From the NCBI GenBank assembly GCA_045532715.1, contig JAZSGM010000001.1:1-13001 (forward strand): a stretch of DNA of 13,001 bases, given 5' to 3'. Positions 1 through 7,141 of this stretch are shown here, piece by piece. Position numbers and translations under genes: made by a program. Origin of the DNA: RGIG2041 sp045532715 (GTDB taxonomy: Bacteria > Bacillota > Clostridia > UBA1381 > UMGS1253). The stretch's first letter is position 1. Each line of letters opens with the position of its first letter. Under the pieces are notes generated by a model, which worked only from the letters and a program-made list of their open reading frames with translations, searched no databases and was not told the origin of the DNA.

Positions 1-1
1 G

Positions 2-1399
2 GCCTCCGACTTCAGCGGACTGTCCCTCGGTGAACGCTATGATGAATGGAAACGTATTCGCGAAGGCAAGGTTAAGGTGGTTGTCGGTGCGCGCAGTGCG
101 ATTTTTGCACCGCTGTCCGACATTGGCATGATTATCTTGGATGAGGAGCACGAAAGTGCGTATAAATCCGAAACCGCGCCGCGCTACCATGCGCGGGATG
201 TGGCAGATTTCCGCTGCAGGCAGCACAATGCTGTTGCACTGTATGCGTCGGCGACACCGCTCGTGGAAAGCTACTATAAAGCGCTGAACGGAAAATACAC
301 GCTTTTGGAGATGCCGAGCCGTTATAATATGGGTGAACTGCCGTGTGTGGATATTGTCGATATGCGTGAGGAGCTCAAAAACGGCAATCGCAGTATGTTT
401 TCGGCACTTTTACGTGAGGAGATTGAGTACAACCGCACCCACGGACAGCAGACCATTCTGTTTTTGAACCGTCGCGGGTTTTCGACCTTTGTGTCCTGCC
501 GGGAATGTGGCTATGTCGTCACCTGTCCGCACTGTAATATTTCGCTGACCTACCACCGGGCTACGGACCGTTTGACTTGTCACTATTGCGGCTATACGCA
601 GGCAAACTACAAAACGTGTCCGAGCTGCTCGAGCCACTATATCCGCTTCTTTGGTGTCGGTACACAAAAGGTGGAGGAGGCACTCGGGCAGGAGTTTAGC
701 GGCATCAGTGTCGTGCGAATGGATGCGGATACCACCTCGACGAAAGCAGCACACCAGAAGCTGTTAGATAAATTTGAACAAGAAAAAAGCGATGTCCTTC
801 TTGGCACCCAAATGGTGTCCAAGGGACTCGATTTTCATGCAGTAACGCTCGTCGGCGTCCTGGCAGCGGATACGGCGCTGCACATCGATGACTATCGCAG
901 CAGTGAACGCACCTTCAACCTGATTACACAGGTGGCGGGGCGTGCCGGACGCGGACATTTGCGCGGTCGCGCCATTGTCCAGACCTACTCGCCGGAGCAT
1001 TACGCAATTCAGCACGCCAAAAACCATGACTATATCGGTTTCTACGGCGATGAAATTGCTTTCCGGCGCTCTATGCGCTATCCGCCGTTCTGTGAGCTTG
1101 TCACCGTTTTGGTAAGCGGTACCAATGAACAACTGGTTCACCGTCATATTCGCGAGCTTGCAAAGCTTATGCATGCCCGCTGTGACGACGGTCAGCTCGG
1201 CAAAATCTCTATTCTCGGACCTGTGCCCTCCGGCATTCCGAAAATCAAAGACAAATACCGCTACCGTCTTGTTATAAAATGCGATGATGCGGAAAAGCTC
1301 ACAGATGTGCTGCGGGAAATGATTGCACTGCATTTGAAAGATGCAAACCGCAAGCTGTTGAGTTTGGTAATAGATAAGAACCCGAATTCACTCATATAA
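2..1399 (+). CDS. priA: Primosomal protein N' (PriA helicase), 3' part
   Basis: This is the C-terminal 465 or so residues of PriA, the superfamily 2 DNA helicase that reloads the replisome at stalled forks. The reading frame is open from base 2 with no stop, so the gene begins upstream of the window. The nucleotide-binding (Walker A) motif and the DNA-binding N-terminus, roughly 270-340 residues, are missing. Visible motifs are the DEEH box (bases 140-151), SATPL (motif III), an eight-cysteine zinc-binding region (bases 497-628, four CxxC pairs), GTQMVSKGLDF (motif V) and QVAGRAGRG (motif VI). These match PriA specifically, because the paired CxxC insert inside helicase domain 2 is its hallmark. 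The GTG at base 77 lies inside the conserved GARSA region and is not a real start. The stop is followed directly by the repeat array. No T-tailed terminator is evident. Confidence 0.97.
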   Translation, partial: ASDFSGLSLGERYDEWKRIREGKVKVVVGARSAIFAPLSDIGMIILDEEHESAYKSETAPRYHARDVADFRCRQHNAVALYASATPLVESYYKALNGKYTLLEMPSRYNMGELPCVDIVDMREELKNGNRSMFSALLREEIEYNRTHGQQTILFLNRRGFSTFVSCRECGYVVTCPHCNISLTYHRATDRLTCHYCGYTQANYKTCPSCSSHYIRFFGVGTQKVEEALGQEFSGISVVRMDADTTSTKAAHQKLLDKFEQEKSDVLLGTQMVSKGLDFHAVTLVGVLAADTALHIDDYRSSERTFNLITQVAGRAGRGHLRGRAIVQTYSPEHYAIQHAKNHDYIGFYGDEIAFRRSMRYPPFCELVTVLVSGTNEQLVHRHIRELAKLMHARCDDGQLGKISILGPVPSGIPKIKDKYRYRLVIKCDDAEKLTDVLREMIALHLKDANRKLLSLVIDKNPNSLI

Positions 1400-1406
1400 A
1401 AAGGGT

Positions 1407-1489
1407 AAATTTTGCGAAATACTTCGTTGGAATGCTCGCGCATACAAGCGTATAGCGCTGTGCTTCCGCCTCGTCTTTCATCAAAATTT
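1407..1489. repeat. Palindromic element, copy 1
   Basis: Full-length 83-nt copy with ends AAATTTTG and CAAAATTT. The central hairpin is at 1438-1458 with loop AAGC and fully complementary stem bases apart from one bulged A. It begins eight bases after the priA stop codon. Confidence 0.85.
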
Positions 1490-1512
1490 CCGCCTTTTTA
1501 AAAACAATAGGA

Positions 1513-1595
1513 AAATTTTGCGAAATACTTCATTGGCATGCTCGCGCATACAAGCGTATAGTGCTGTATGTCTGCCTTGTTTTTCAACAAAATTT
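1513..1595. repeat. Palindromic element, copy 2
   Basis: Full-length 83-nt copy. The central hairpin is at 1544-1564 with loop AAGC. One stem base differs from copy 1 (GCGC becomes GTGC in the 3' arm), giving a G-U pair in a + strand transcript. The following spacer holds an inverted repeat TTCTGC/GCAGAA (1594-1599 with 1611-1616). Confidence 0.85.
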
Positions 1596-1620
1596 CTGCC
1601 TTTTAAAAAAGCAGAAGGGT

Positions 1621-1703
1621 GAATTTTGCGAAATACTTTATTGGTAAAATCGCGTATACAAGCGTATAGCGCTGTGCTTCCGACTCGTCTTTCAACAAAA
1701 TTT
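1621..1703. repeat. Palindromic element, copy 3
   Basis: Full-length 83-nt copy. The central hairpin is at 1652-1672 with loop AAGC. The 5' arm reads GCGT instead of GCGC, giving a U-G pair in a + strand transcript. The left flank differs from copies 1, 2 and 4 (GGTAAAATC instead of GG(A/C)ATGCTC/TTG). The spacer at 1704-1728 is nearly identical to that at 1596-1620. Confidence 0.85.
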
Positions 1704-1728
1704 CTGCCTTTTAAAAAAGCAGAAGGGC

Positions 1729-1800
1729 GAATTTTGCGAAATGCTTCATTGGCATGCTTGCGCATACAAAAGTATAGCGCTGTGTCTTTATCAGAATTTT
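1729..1800. repeat. Palindromic element, copy 4, decayed right arm
   Basis: The left end GAATTTTG and the central stem (1760-1780, loop AAAA instead of AAGC) are intact. The right arm is divergent and about 12 nt shorter, ending in CAGAATTTT at 1792-1800 instead of CAAAATTT near 1804-1811. It reads as a degenerate boundary copy. Confidence 0.75.
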
Positions 1801-1834
1801 TATCTTTACAAAAAGCAAATTAGTTTAATGAATG

Positions 1835-1864
1835 GGCAGCGCATTGCTTTCGCTGCCAAAGGAG
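1835..1864 (+). promoter_or_regulatory. Hairpin abutting the def ribosome binding site
   Basis: GGCAGCG (1835-1841) and CGCTGCC (1851-1857) form a perfect 7-bp G+C-rich stem with a 9-nt loop. The Shine-Dalgarno sequence AAAGGAG (1858-1864) follows with no gap. Its spacing to ATG 1874 is 9 nt, which supports that start over ATG 1868 (3 nt). The loop bases 1844-1850 (TTGCTTT) are also perfectly complementary to 1812-1818 (AAAGCAA), so an alternative fold is possible. A role in def translation or mRNA 5' stability is inference. No known riboswitch family is recognised. Confidence 0.5.
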
Positions 1865-1873
1865 AGAATGAAA

Positions 1874-2332
1874 ATGGCAATTAGAATCATCAGAAAAGAA
1901 CCGGATGAGGTTTTGCGTAAGACGAGCCGTGAAGTAACGGTGTTTGATGAGCGCCTTGCGCAGCTGTTAGACGATATGTATGACACGATGTATGATGCGG
2001 GCGGTGTCGGTCTTGCTGCGGTGCAGGTCGGCATTTTAAAGCGCGCGGTTGTTGTGGATACGCGCGAGGAAGGCGAGCGTTATGAGCTGGTGAATCCGAA
2101 GCTCGTATATAAAAAGGGTGAGCGTGAGGTTACGGAAGGCTGCCTGAGCGTACCGGGAGTCAGCGGCTATGTGAAGCGCCCGGAAAAGGTGATTGTACGT
2201 GCGCAGAACAGACACGGTGAAACCTTTGAGGTGGAAGCGAAGGGATTGCTGGCGCAGGCGTTCTGTCATGAAATTGAGCATCTGGACGGTGGCTTATTTA
2301 TTGATAAGGTTACCGAGTTTATAAACGATTGA
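1874..2332 (+). CDS. def: Peptide deformylase
   Basis: This cytoplasmic metalloenzyme removes the formyl group from the N-terminal methionine of new proteins. The 152 residues are the usual size for a compact type 1 enzyme. All three diagnostic motifs are present. GVGLAAVQ is at 44-51 (family pattern GxGLAAxQ). EGCLSVPG is near 88-95, with Cys90 a metal ligand. HEIEH is at 122-126, with His122 and His126 as ligands and Glu123 as the catalytic acid. The residue before the last His is Glu where Asp is more usual, a conservative change. I chose ATG 1874 (MAIRIIRK) for its 9-nt spacing from AAAGGAG. ATG 1868 is two codons upstream, and an in-frame ATG at 1832 lies inside the leader hairpin region without a ribosome binding site. 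fmt follows after 16 nt, so the two formyl-cycle enzymes are co-transcribed. Confidence 0.97.
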   Translation: MAIRIIRKEPDEVLRKTSREVTVFDERLAQLLDDMYDTMYDAGGVGLAAVQVGILKRAVVVDTREEGERYELVNPKLVYKKGEREVTEGCLSVPGVSGYVKRPEKVIVRAQNRHGETFEVEAKGLLAQAFCHEIEHLDGGLFIDKVTEFIND

Positions 2333-2348
2333 GAAGGGAAGAATACGA

Positions 2349-3284
2349 TTGAAAATTCTTTTCATGGGAACAAGTGATTATGCAGCGCAGTGTCTTGAGG
2401 CACTTGCGAAGAGCGCACATGAGGTGGTTTCGGTTGTCAGTCAGCCGGATAAGCCGAAAAACAGAGGGCACAAGCTTGTACCGACACCGGTGCACGCAGC
2501 AGCCGATGCACTCGGCCTTTTGGTGCATCAGCCGGCAACGCTGAAGGATGAGGCGTGTTTGCCGGTGCTTGAAGAAGAAAAACCGGATTTGATTGTCGTT
2601 GTGGCATACGGCAGAATTCTGCCGCCGTATATTTTGAATTATCCGAAATACGGCTGCATCAATGTCCACGGTTCGCTTTTGCCGAAATACCGTGGCGCGG
2701 CGCCGATTCAACGCGCGGTGCTCAATGGGGAGAAGGTGACGGGCGTGACGACGATGTATATGGATGTCGGGCTGGATACCGGTGATATGATACTTAAAAA
2801 GGAAACGGAAATCGGCGAGGATGAAACCTCTGCTGAATTATTTGAGCGTTTGGCGGTGCTCGGTGCACAGCTGCTTCTGGAAACCGTGGAGTTGATTGAA
2901 GCGGGCAATGCACCGCGGGGGAAGCAAAATGACGCCGAAAGCACCTACGCGGCAATGATTGACAAAGCGCAGGCGGAGATTGACTGGTCGCAGTCGGCGC
3001 AGGAAATTAAAAACCTTGTGCGTGGCATGAATTCCTGGCCGCTGGCTTACACATACTATAAGGGCATGCGTATGAAAATCGGCAGTGTCCGCGTATTGGA
3101 AAATGAAATGCGCGGCACCGCGGGGCAGATTTTGTATGCCAACCGAACGGACGGTCTTTGCATTCGTTGCGGTGCAGGGGCGATTCTTGCCGAAACCGTA
3201 CAGTTCGAAGGCAAGAAAATGATGGATGCCAGGGCATATCTTTTAGGTAATGCTATTGAGGAAAATATAATTTTAGGAGCGTGA
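2349..3284 (+). CDS. fmt: Methionyl-tRNA formyltransferase
   Basis: It transfers a formyl group from 10-formyl-tetrahydrofolate to methionyl initiator tRNA, the counterpart of def. The 311 residues match the normal length. The N-terminal Rossmann-like formyltransferase domain starts MKILFMGTSDYA. The catalytic triad of the family is seen as Asn105, His107 (NVHGSLLPKYRG) and Asp143 (GLDTGDM). The smaller C-terminal tRNA-binding domain covers about residue 205 to the end. The start is TTG, since no ATG precedes the conserved KILFMGT. A purine-rich GGGAAG lies about 8-10 nt upstream. The gene sits 16 nt after def and 4 nt before the metallopeptidase gene, consistent with one transcript. Confidence 0.97.
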   Translation: MKILFMGTSDYAAQCLEALAKSAHEVVSVVSQPDKPKNRGHKLVPTPVHAAADALGLLVHQPATLKDEACLPVLEEEKPDLIVVVAYGRILPPYILNYPKYGCINVHGSLLPKYRGAAPIQRAVLNGEKVTGVTTMYMDVGLDTGDMILKKETEIGEDETSAELFERLAVLGAQLLLETVELIEAGNAPRGKQNDAESTYAAMIDKAQAEIDWSQSAQEIKNLVRGMNSWPLAYTYYKGMRMKIGSVRVLENEMRGTAGQILYANRTDGLCIRCGAGAILAETVQFEGKKMMDARAYLLGNAIEENIILGA

Positions 3285-3288
3285 CAAA

Positions 3289-3975
3289 ATGTTTGACGGC
3301 TACTACAGTTCGTATATCTATGTATTGATTCCGTTGGTGATTTCGATTTGGGCAAGCTCGAAGGTGAATTCGACGTTTGGCCGCTACGCAAAGGTGTTTT
3401 CTGCGCGTGGGCTTACTGCGGCGCAGGTAACGCGTATGATTTTAGACAATGCCGGGCTGCGTCATATCGGTATTGAGCGCGTCAACGGAAATTTAACGGA
3501 TCATTATGATCCGCGGGGCAATGTGATTCGCTTGTCAGATACCGTTTACGATTCTACTTCCGTTGCCGCTATTGGTGTGGCAGCGCACGAAGCAGGGCAT
3601 GCACAGCAGCATCGTGACGGTTATTTACCGATTAAAATCCGTACGGCGCTGGTGCCGATTGCAAACCTCGGCTCGCAGCTGGCGATGCCGCTTTTGATTC
3701 TGGGCCTGGTGCTGAGCTTTGCGGGCCTGGTTGACTTTGCCATCTGGCTGTATGTTGCCGTTGTTGCATTTTCTTTGGTGACACTGCCGGTTGAGTTCAA
3801 TGCCTCCTCGCGTGCGATTAAGACGCTGGAGGGGTACGGTATTTTATCGGATGAGGAAAACAAAGCGGCGAAGAAGGTGCTTTCCGCTGCGGCAATGACC
3901 TATGTGGCATCTACATTGGCGGCGATCGGTACACTTTTGCGCCTTCTGGCAATTTCCGGCAGGAGAAGAGACTGA
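3289..3975 (+). CDS. Membrane zinc metallopeptidase, YugP family
   Basis: A 228-residue predicted membrane protease of the YugP / neutral zinc metallopeptidase type. The zinc-binding HExxH motif is seen as HEAGH at residues 100-104. The conserved stretch PVEFNASSRA (about 167-176) may supply a further ligand (Glu169, inferred). Hydrophobic segments are at about 8-22 (N-terminal), 130-147, 149-167 and near the C-terminus (about 205-222). The LTDHYDP and RLSDTVY motifs before HEAGH also fit the family. The substrate is unknown for the family, and membrane-protein quality control is only a guess. AGGAG (3275-3279) lies 9 nt before the ATG, inside the end of fmt. The stop codon shares its A with the rsmB start (TGATG), suggesting translational coupling. 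Confidence 0.9.
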   Translation: MFDGYYSSYIYVLIPLVISIWASSKVNSTFGRYAKVFSARGLTAAQVTRMILDNAGLRHIGIERVNGNLTDHYDPRGNVIRLSDTVYDSTSVAAIGVAAHEAGHAQQHRDGYLPIKIRTALVPIANLGSQLAMPLLILGLVLSFAGLVDFAIWLYVAVVAFSLVTLPVEFNASSRAIKTLEGYGILSDEENKAAKKVLSAAAMTYVASTLAAIGTLLRLLAISGRRRD

Positions 3976-5315
3976 TGGCTGAAAGAAGAGTTTCGGACGC
4001 ACGTTATGCGGCATATAAGGTTTTATATGCGGTGTATGCAGAAGGTGCGTATGTGAATTTGGCGCTTGCCGATGTATTGGGCCATATGGACCTGCGCGCG
4101 CAGGACAAGGCGCTTGCTTCTGCCATTGTATACGGCTGCGTGAAGTATCAGTTGTATCTGGATTATATCATTGGTAAGTTTTCCAGTGTAAAAGTTAAAA
4201 AGCTTTCGATGCATGTGCTTTTGCTTTTGCGCATAGGCTTATTTCAGATTATGAAATTAGACCGTGTGCCGGACAGTGCCGCTGTTGACGAATGTGTGCG
4301 TCTGGCAGGAAAGCTGGCGTATCGCTCGAAGGGATTTATTAACGGCGTTTTGCGAAGTGCGGTGCGTGAAAAGGATAAAATTGTTTTGCCGCAGAAGGCG
4401 GAGGAACGTATGAGCGTAGTGTACTCCTTTCCGCCGGCGTTGACGGCGCATTGGGTGCAGCTTTACGGACAGGAACGCACGGAAAGCCTGATGGAGGCGT
4501 TTTGTGCACCGCCGGCGATGCACGTGCGCGTAAACACATTAAAAGCAACGCCGACGCAGGTGCGGGCGCAGCTTGAGCAAGATGGCGTGACGGTTACGGA
4601 TGCACGTTTTGACGATGCCCTGGTTTTAAGCGGTATGGATATTACGGCGCTTCGTGCCTATCAAGACGGATGGCTGACCGCGCAGGGTGAAGGTTCAATG
4701 ACGGCGGTGCGTGCGCTGGATGCGCGGCGTGGCATGACGGTGCTGGATATGTGTGCCGCACCGGGCGGAAAAAGTGTTTATATTGCGCAGCGGGCAGAGG
4801 ATAACTGTAAGCTGTATGCGTTTGATATTCATGAACATAAAACGGAATTGATTGCACAAACGGCGGCGCGTCTGGGGATAAAAAGCATTGCCCCGGCGTG
4901 TGCGGATGCATCCGTGCCGATGCTGCAGTTTGAAGGCAAGGCAGACCGCGTTCTGGTGGATGCACCCTGCTCCGGCTTAGGCATTATCGGCAAAAAGCCG
5001 GATATTAAATATGCATGGAGTGCAGAAAAGGAAGAAGCGCTTGCGGCGCTGCAGCTTAAAATTCTCCGCGCCTGCAAGGCATATGTCAAGTCGGGCGGTG
5101 TTCTGGTTTACAGTACCTGCACCATAGGGGAAAAAGAAAATCTTGGTGTCGTGCGGGCATTTTTAAAGGGAAGCCCGGAGTTTGTGCTTTGCGATATGAC
5201 GGAGGCGTTGCCAAAAGGCATTGTGAAGGAAACCGCCAAGGACGGTTATGCGGCATTTTTTCCGGATACGGACGGTATGGACGGATTTTTTGTATGCAAA
5301 ATGATGAGGAAGTAA
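3975..5315 (+). CDS. rsmB: 16S rRNA m5C967 methyltransferase RsmB
   Basis: An S-adenosylmethionine-dependent enzyme that methylates cytosine 967 (E. coli numbering) of 16S rRNA. The 446 residues are the normal length. The N-terminal NusB-like RNA-binding domain spans roughly 1-130. A Rossmann-fold methyltransferase follows, with SAM motif AAPGGK at 261-266, DAPCSG at 329-334 (catalytic-type Cys332) and YSTCT at 379-383 (Cys382). The two cysteines are the nucleophile and release pair typical of m5C RNA methyltransferases. The NusB-like domain separates RsmB from RsmF. ATG 3975 overlaps the preceding stop by one base, and AGGAGAAG lies about 7 nt upstream. rlmN begins one base after this gene's stop codon. 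Confidence 0.96.
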   Translation: MAERRVSDARYAAYKVLYAVYAEGAYVNLALADVLGHMDLRAQDKALASAIVYGCVKYQLYLDYIIGKFSSVKVKKLSMHVLLLLRIGLFQIMKLDRVPDSAAVDECVRLAGKLAYRSKGFINGVLRSAVREKDKIVLPQKAEERMSVVYSFPPALTAHWVQLYGQERTESLMEAFCAPPAMHVRVNTLKATPTQVRAQLEQDGVTVTDARFDDALVLSGMDITALRAYQDGWLTAQGEGSMTAVRALDARRGMTVLDMCAAPGGKSVYIAQRAEDNCKLYAFDIHEHKTELIAQTAARLGIKSIAPACADASVPMLQFEGKADRVLVDAPCSGLGIIGKKPDIKYAWSAEKEEALAALQLKILRACKAYVKSGGVLVYSTCTIGEKENLGVVRAFLKGSPEFVLCDMTEALPKGIVKETAKDGYAAFFPDTDGMDGFFVCKMMRK

Positions 5316-5316
5316 T

Positions 5317-6354
5317 ATGGAAAAGGTAGATTTAAGAAGTCTTACATATGAAGAGCTGGAAGAATTCATTGTGCAGGCAGGCGAAAAGAAGTTTCGTACG
5401 CAGCAGGTGTTTTCCTGGTTACATGAAAAGTGCGTTTCAAGCATTGATGAGATGACGAACCTGTCCAAGGCGTTTCGTGAAGCTTTGCAGAACATCAGCT
5501 ATATCAGCCGGGTGGAAATCCTGGAAAAGTATGTGTCCAAAAAGGATGGCACGGTAAAGTATCTGATGCACCTTGCGGACGGTGAGTGTATTGAAACGGT
5601 GGTGATGGAGTATCACCATGGTACCACCATTTGTATTTCATCGCAGGTGGGTTGCCGGATGGGTTGCCGGTTCTGTGCATCGACGCTCGGTGGCAAGAAA
5701 AGGGATTTGCTTGCCGGCGAAATTTTAGGACAGATTTATGCGGCACAGGCGGACCTTCAAAAGCGCATATCCAATATCGTGATGATGGGCATCGGTGAGC
5801 CGCTTGATAATTTTGAAAATGTGCGTAAATTTTTGTTGCTGGTCAATGATGAACGCGGCGTAAATATCGGTTATCGGCATATTTCGCTTTCGACCTGCGG
5901 TTTGACAGCGGGTATTGCAAAGCTGGCACAGATGAATATCCCGATTACGCTTTCAATTTCACTGCATGCACCGAATGACGCGATTCGCACAAGCATGATG
6001 CCGGTCAATCAGGCGCACAATATCGCCGAGCTTCTGGCGGCGTGCCGCGATTATCAGCGTGTAACGGGCAGACGCATTTCATTTGAATATGCAATGTGTG
6101 ACGGTGTAAACGACAGCGCGGAAAATGCGCAGGAATTGGCTAAAAAGCTCTCAGGCATGCTTTGCCATGTCAATCTGATTCCGGTCAATAATGTCAAGGA
6201 ACGCAATTACAGAAAGAGTAAGAAGGAAAGTATAGAAAAATTTATTGAGATTTTGGGTAAAAGCGGCATTACCGCAACGGTGCGCCGCGAGCTTGGAAGT
6301 GATATCAGCGCCTCCTGCGGCCAGCTCAGACAAAAGACGCTGGAGCAGGGATAA
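5317..6354 (+). CDS. rlmN: Dual-specificity 23S rRNA/tRNA adenine-C2 methyltransferase RlmN
   Basis: A radical-SAM enzyme that methylates C2 of adenosine 2503 in 23S rRNA and A37 of some tRNAs. The 345 residues match the family. The radical-SAM cluster motif CxxxCxxC is Cys113, Cys117 and Cys120. Two further cysteines used in the mechanism are also present: Cys334 (DISASCGQ), matching the methylated cysteine, and Cys106 (ICISSQ), matching the resolving cysteine seven residues before the cluster motif. GEPLDN (160-165) and the SISLHA segment also fit. AGGA (5307-5310) is 6 nt from the ATG. RlmN lacks the marks of the related resistance enzyme Cfr that I would look for, and its place in the operon supports the housekeeping role. 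Confidence 0.97.
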   Translation: MEKVDLRSLTYEELEEFIVQAGEKKFRTQQVFSWLHEKCVSSIDEMTNLSKAFREALQNISYISRVEILEKYVSKKDGTVKYLMHLADGECIETVVMEYHHGTTICISSQVGCRMGCRFCASTLGGKKRDLLAGEILGQIYAAQADLQKRISNIVMMGIGEPLDNFENVRKFLLLVNDERGVNIGYRHISLSTCGLTAGIAKLAQMNIPITLSISLHAPNDAIRTSMMPVNQAHNIAELLAACRDYQRVTGRRISFEYAMCDGVNDSAENAQELAKKLSGMLCHVNLIPVNNVKERNYRKSKKESIEKFIEILGKSGITATVRRELGSDISASCGQLRQKTLEQG

Positions 6355-6379
6355 GGGTGAGAAAGTGAGGTGAGCTCCG

Positions 6380-7141
6380 ATGGAGTATGTAGCCAGAACG
6401 CATGTGGGAAAATGCAGAGATGAAAATCAGGACAGCGTATGTGTGTTTGCGCATGCCGGCTTTGTCATCGGCATGGTTGCCGACGGCATGGGCGGTCATC
6501 AGGGCGGTGCAACTGCAAGTGCAATGGCGATTGCCTGCCTGAAGGAAAATCTGCTTGCGAAGCTGCAGCCGGATACGGATATGGATGCGGCGGCAGAAAT
6601 TCTGCGCAGTGCGTATGCGCAGGCAAATGCACAGATTTATGTGCAATCGCAAATGGAGAAGGAATTAGAGGGAATGGGTACAACCCTGACAGTTGCGGTT
6701 TTGCGCGGCGCGGATTTATTGGTGGCAAACATCGGAGACAGCAGAGCTTATATTGCAGAGCCGGACGGGCTCAGACAGCTGACGGTGGATCAGACCCTGG
6801 TACAGCAGATGGTTGACCGGGGGGAGATTACACCGCAGGAGGCGAAAATACATCCGAAACGACATATTATATTGGAGGCGGTCGGTACGGGTGAGTACCT
6901 TGCGCCGGATCTTTACACGGTGAAGCTTCGGGGACAGCGCGTGCTGCTTTGCTCTGACGGTCTGAGCGGTGAAGTAGAGGATGATTTGATTTTAGATATA
7001 CTGCGCAGTGCAAACGGTATTGCGCAGGCGGCGGAGCTTTTGATTGCGCAGGCAAATGCCTCCGGTGGGGAGGACAACATTACGGTTGCGCTGCTTTCGG
7101 CAAAGGTGCCGGGCGGTGAAAGGATGAGTGCAAATGAGTGA
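6380..7141 (+). CDS. stp: PP2C-type Ser/Thr protein phosphatase (partner of PrkC)
   Basis: A 253-residue metal-dependent phosphatase that reverses phosphorylation by the adjacent kinase. The PP2C metal-binding aspartates are visible: DENQD at 14-18, DGMGGH at 35-40, CSDG at 191-194 (Asp193) and GEDNIT at 230-235 (Asp232). NIGDSRAY (117-124) and GTTLTV (100-105) are further family motifs. There is no transmembrane segment, so the protein is cytosolic. AGGTGAG lies a few bases before the ATG. The last codons overlap the start of prkC by 8 nt, so kinase and phosphatase are translationally coupled. This is the same arrangement as prpC-prkC in Bacillus subtilis. Confidence 0.96.
   Translation: MEYVARTHVGKCRDENQDSVCVFAHAGFVIGMVADGMGGHQGGATASAMAIACLKENLLAKLQPDTDMDAAAEILRSAYAQANAQIYVQSQMEKELEGMGTTLTVAVLRGADLLVANIGDSRAYIAEPDGLRQLTVDQTLVQQMVDRGEITPQEAKIHPKRHIILEAVGTGEYLAPDLYTVKLRGQRVLLCSDGLSGEVEDDLILDILRSANGIAQAAELLIAQANASGGEDNITVALLSAKVPGGERMSANE

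Larger units (their letters stand above)
1407..1811. repeat. Array of four palindromic elements after priA
   Basis: Four related copies start at 1407, 1513, 1621 and 1729, giving periods of 106, 108 and 108. The first three elements are each exactly 83 nt. Each begins with (A/G)AATTTTG and ends with CAAAATTT, so the ends are inverted repeats. In each, the stem GCGCATAC/GTATAGCGC, with one bulged A, sits at the exact centre. A second short match (GAAA near the left end, TTTC near the right end) lengthens the outer stem. The spacers after copies 2 and 3 are 25 nt, identical except for the last base, and contain a second inverted repeat TTCTGC...GCAGAA. Copy 4 has lost about 12 nt of its right arm. 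This resembles REP/BIME- or MITE-type dispersed repeats, but I cannot name the family. No gene is supported in 1400-1867. Confidence 0.9.

Noticed and set aside
77..1399. priA as a complete gene starting at GTG 77
   Set aside because: The frame is open to base 2 and the residues before 77 match the conserved PriA region (SLGERYDEWKRI). The GTG is an internal Val.
1407..1811. CRISPR array
   Set aside because: Units are long palindromes with near-identical spacers, not short repeats separated by unique spacers, and no cas gene is nearby.
1812..1857. H-type pseudoknot riboswitch upstream of def
   Set aside because: The strand order fits a pseudoknot, but no bases are left to span the 7-bp first helix, so both stems cannot form in full. 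No known riboswitch consensus is recognised.
1832..1873. Upstream ATG 1832 as def start
   Set aside because: No ribosome binding site before it, its codons form the leader hairpin, and the family starts near MAIRxI at 1874.
4339..5089. Long minus-strand frames across rsmB and other genes
   Set aside because: They lie opposite well-identified + strand genes, have shadow-type composition rich in His, Pro, Ser and Cys, and resemble no known family.
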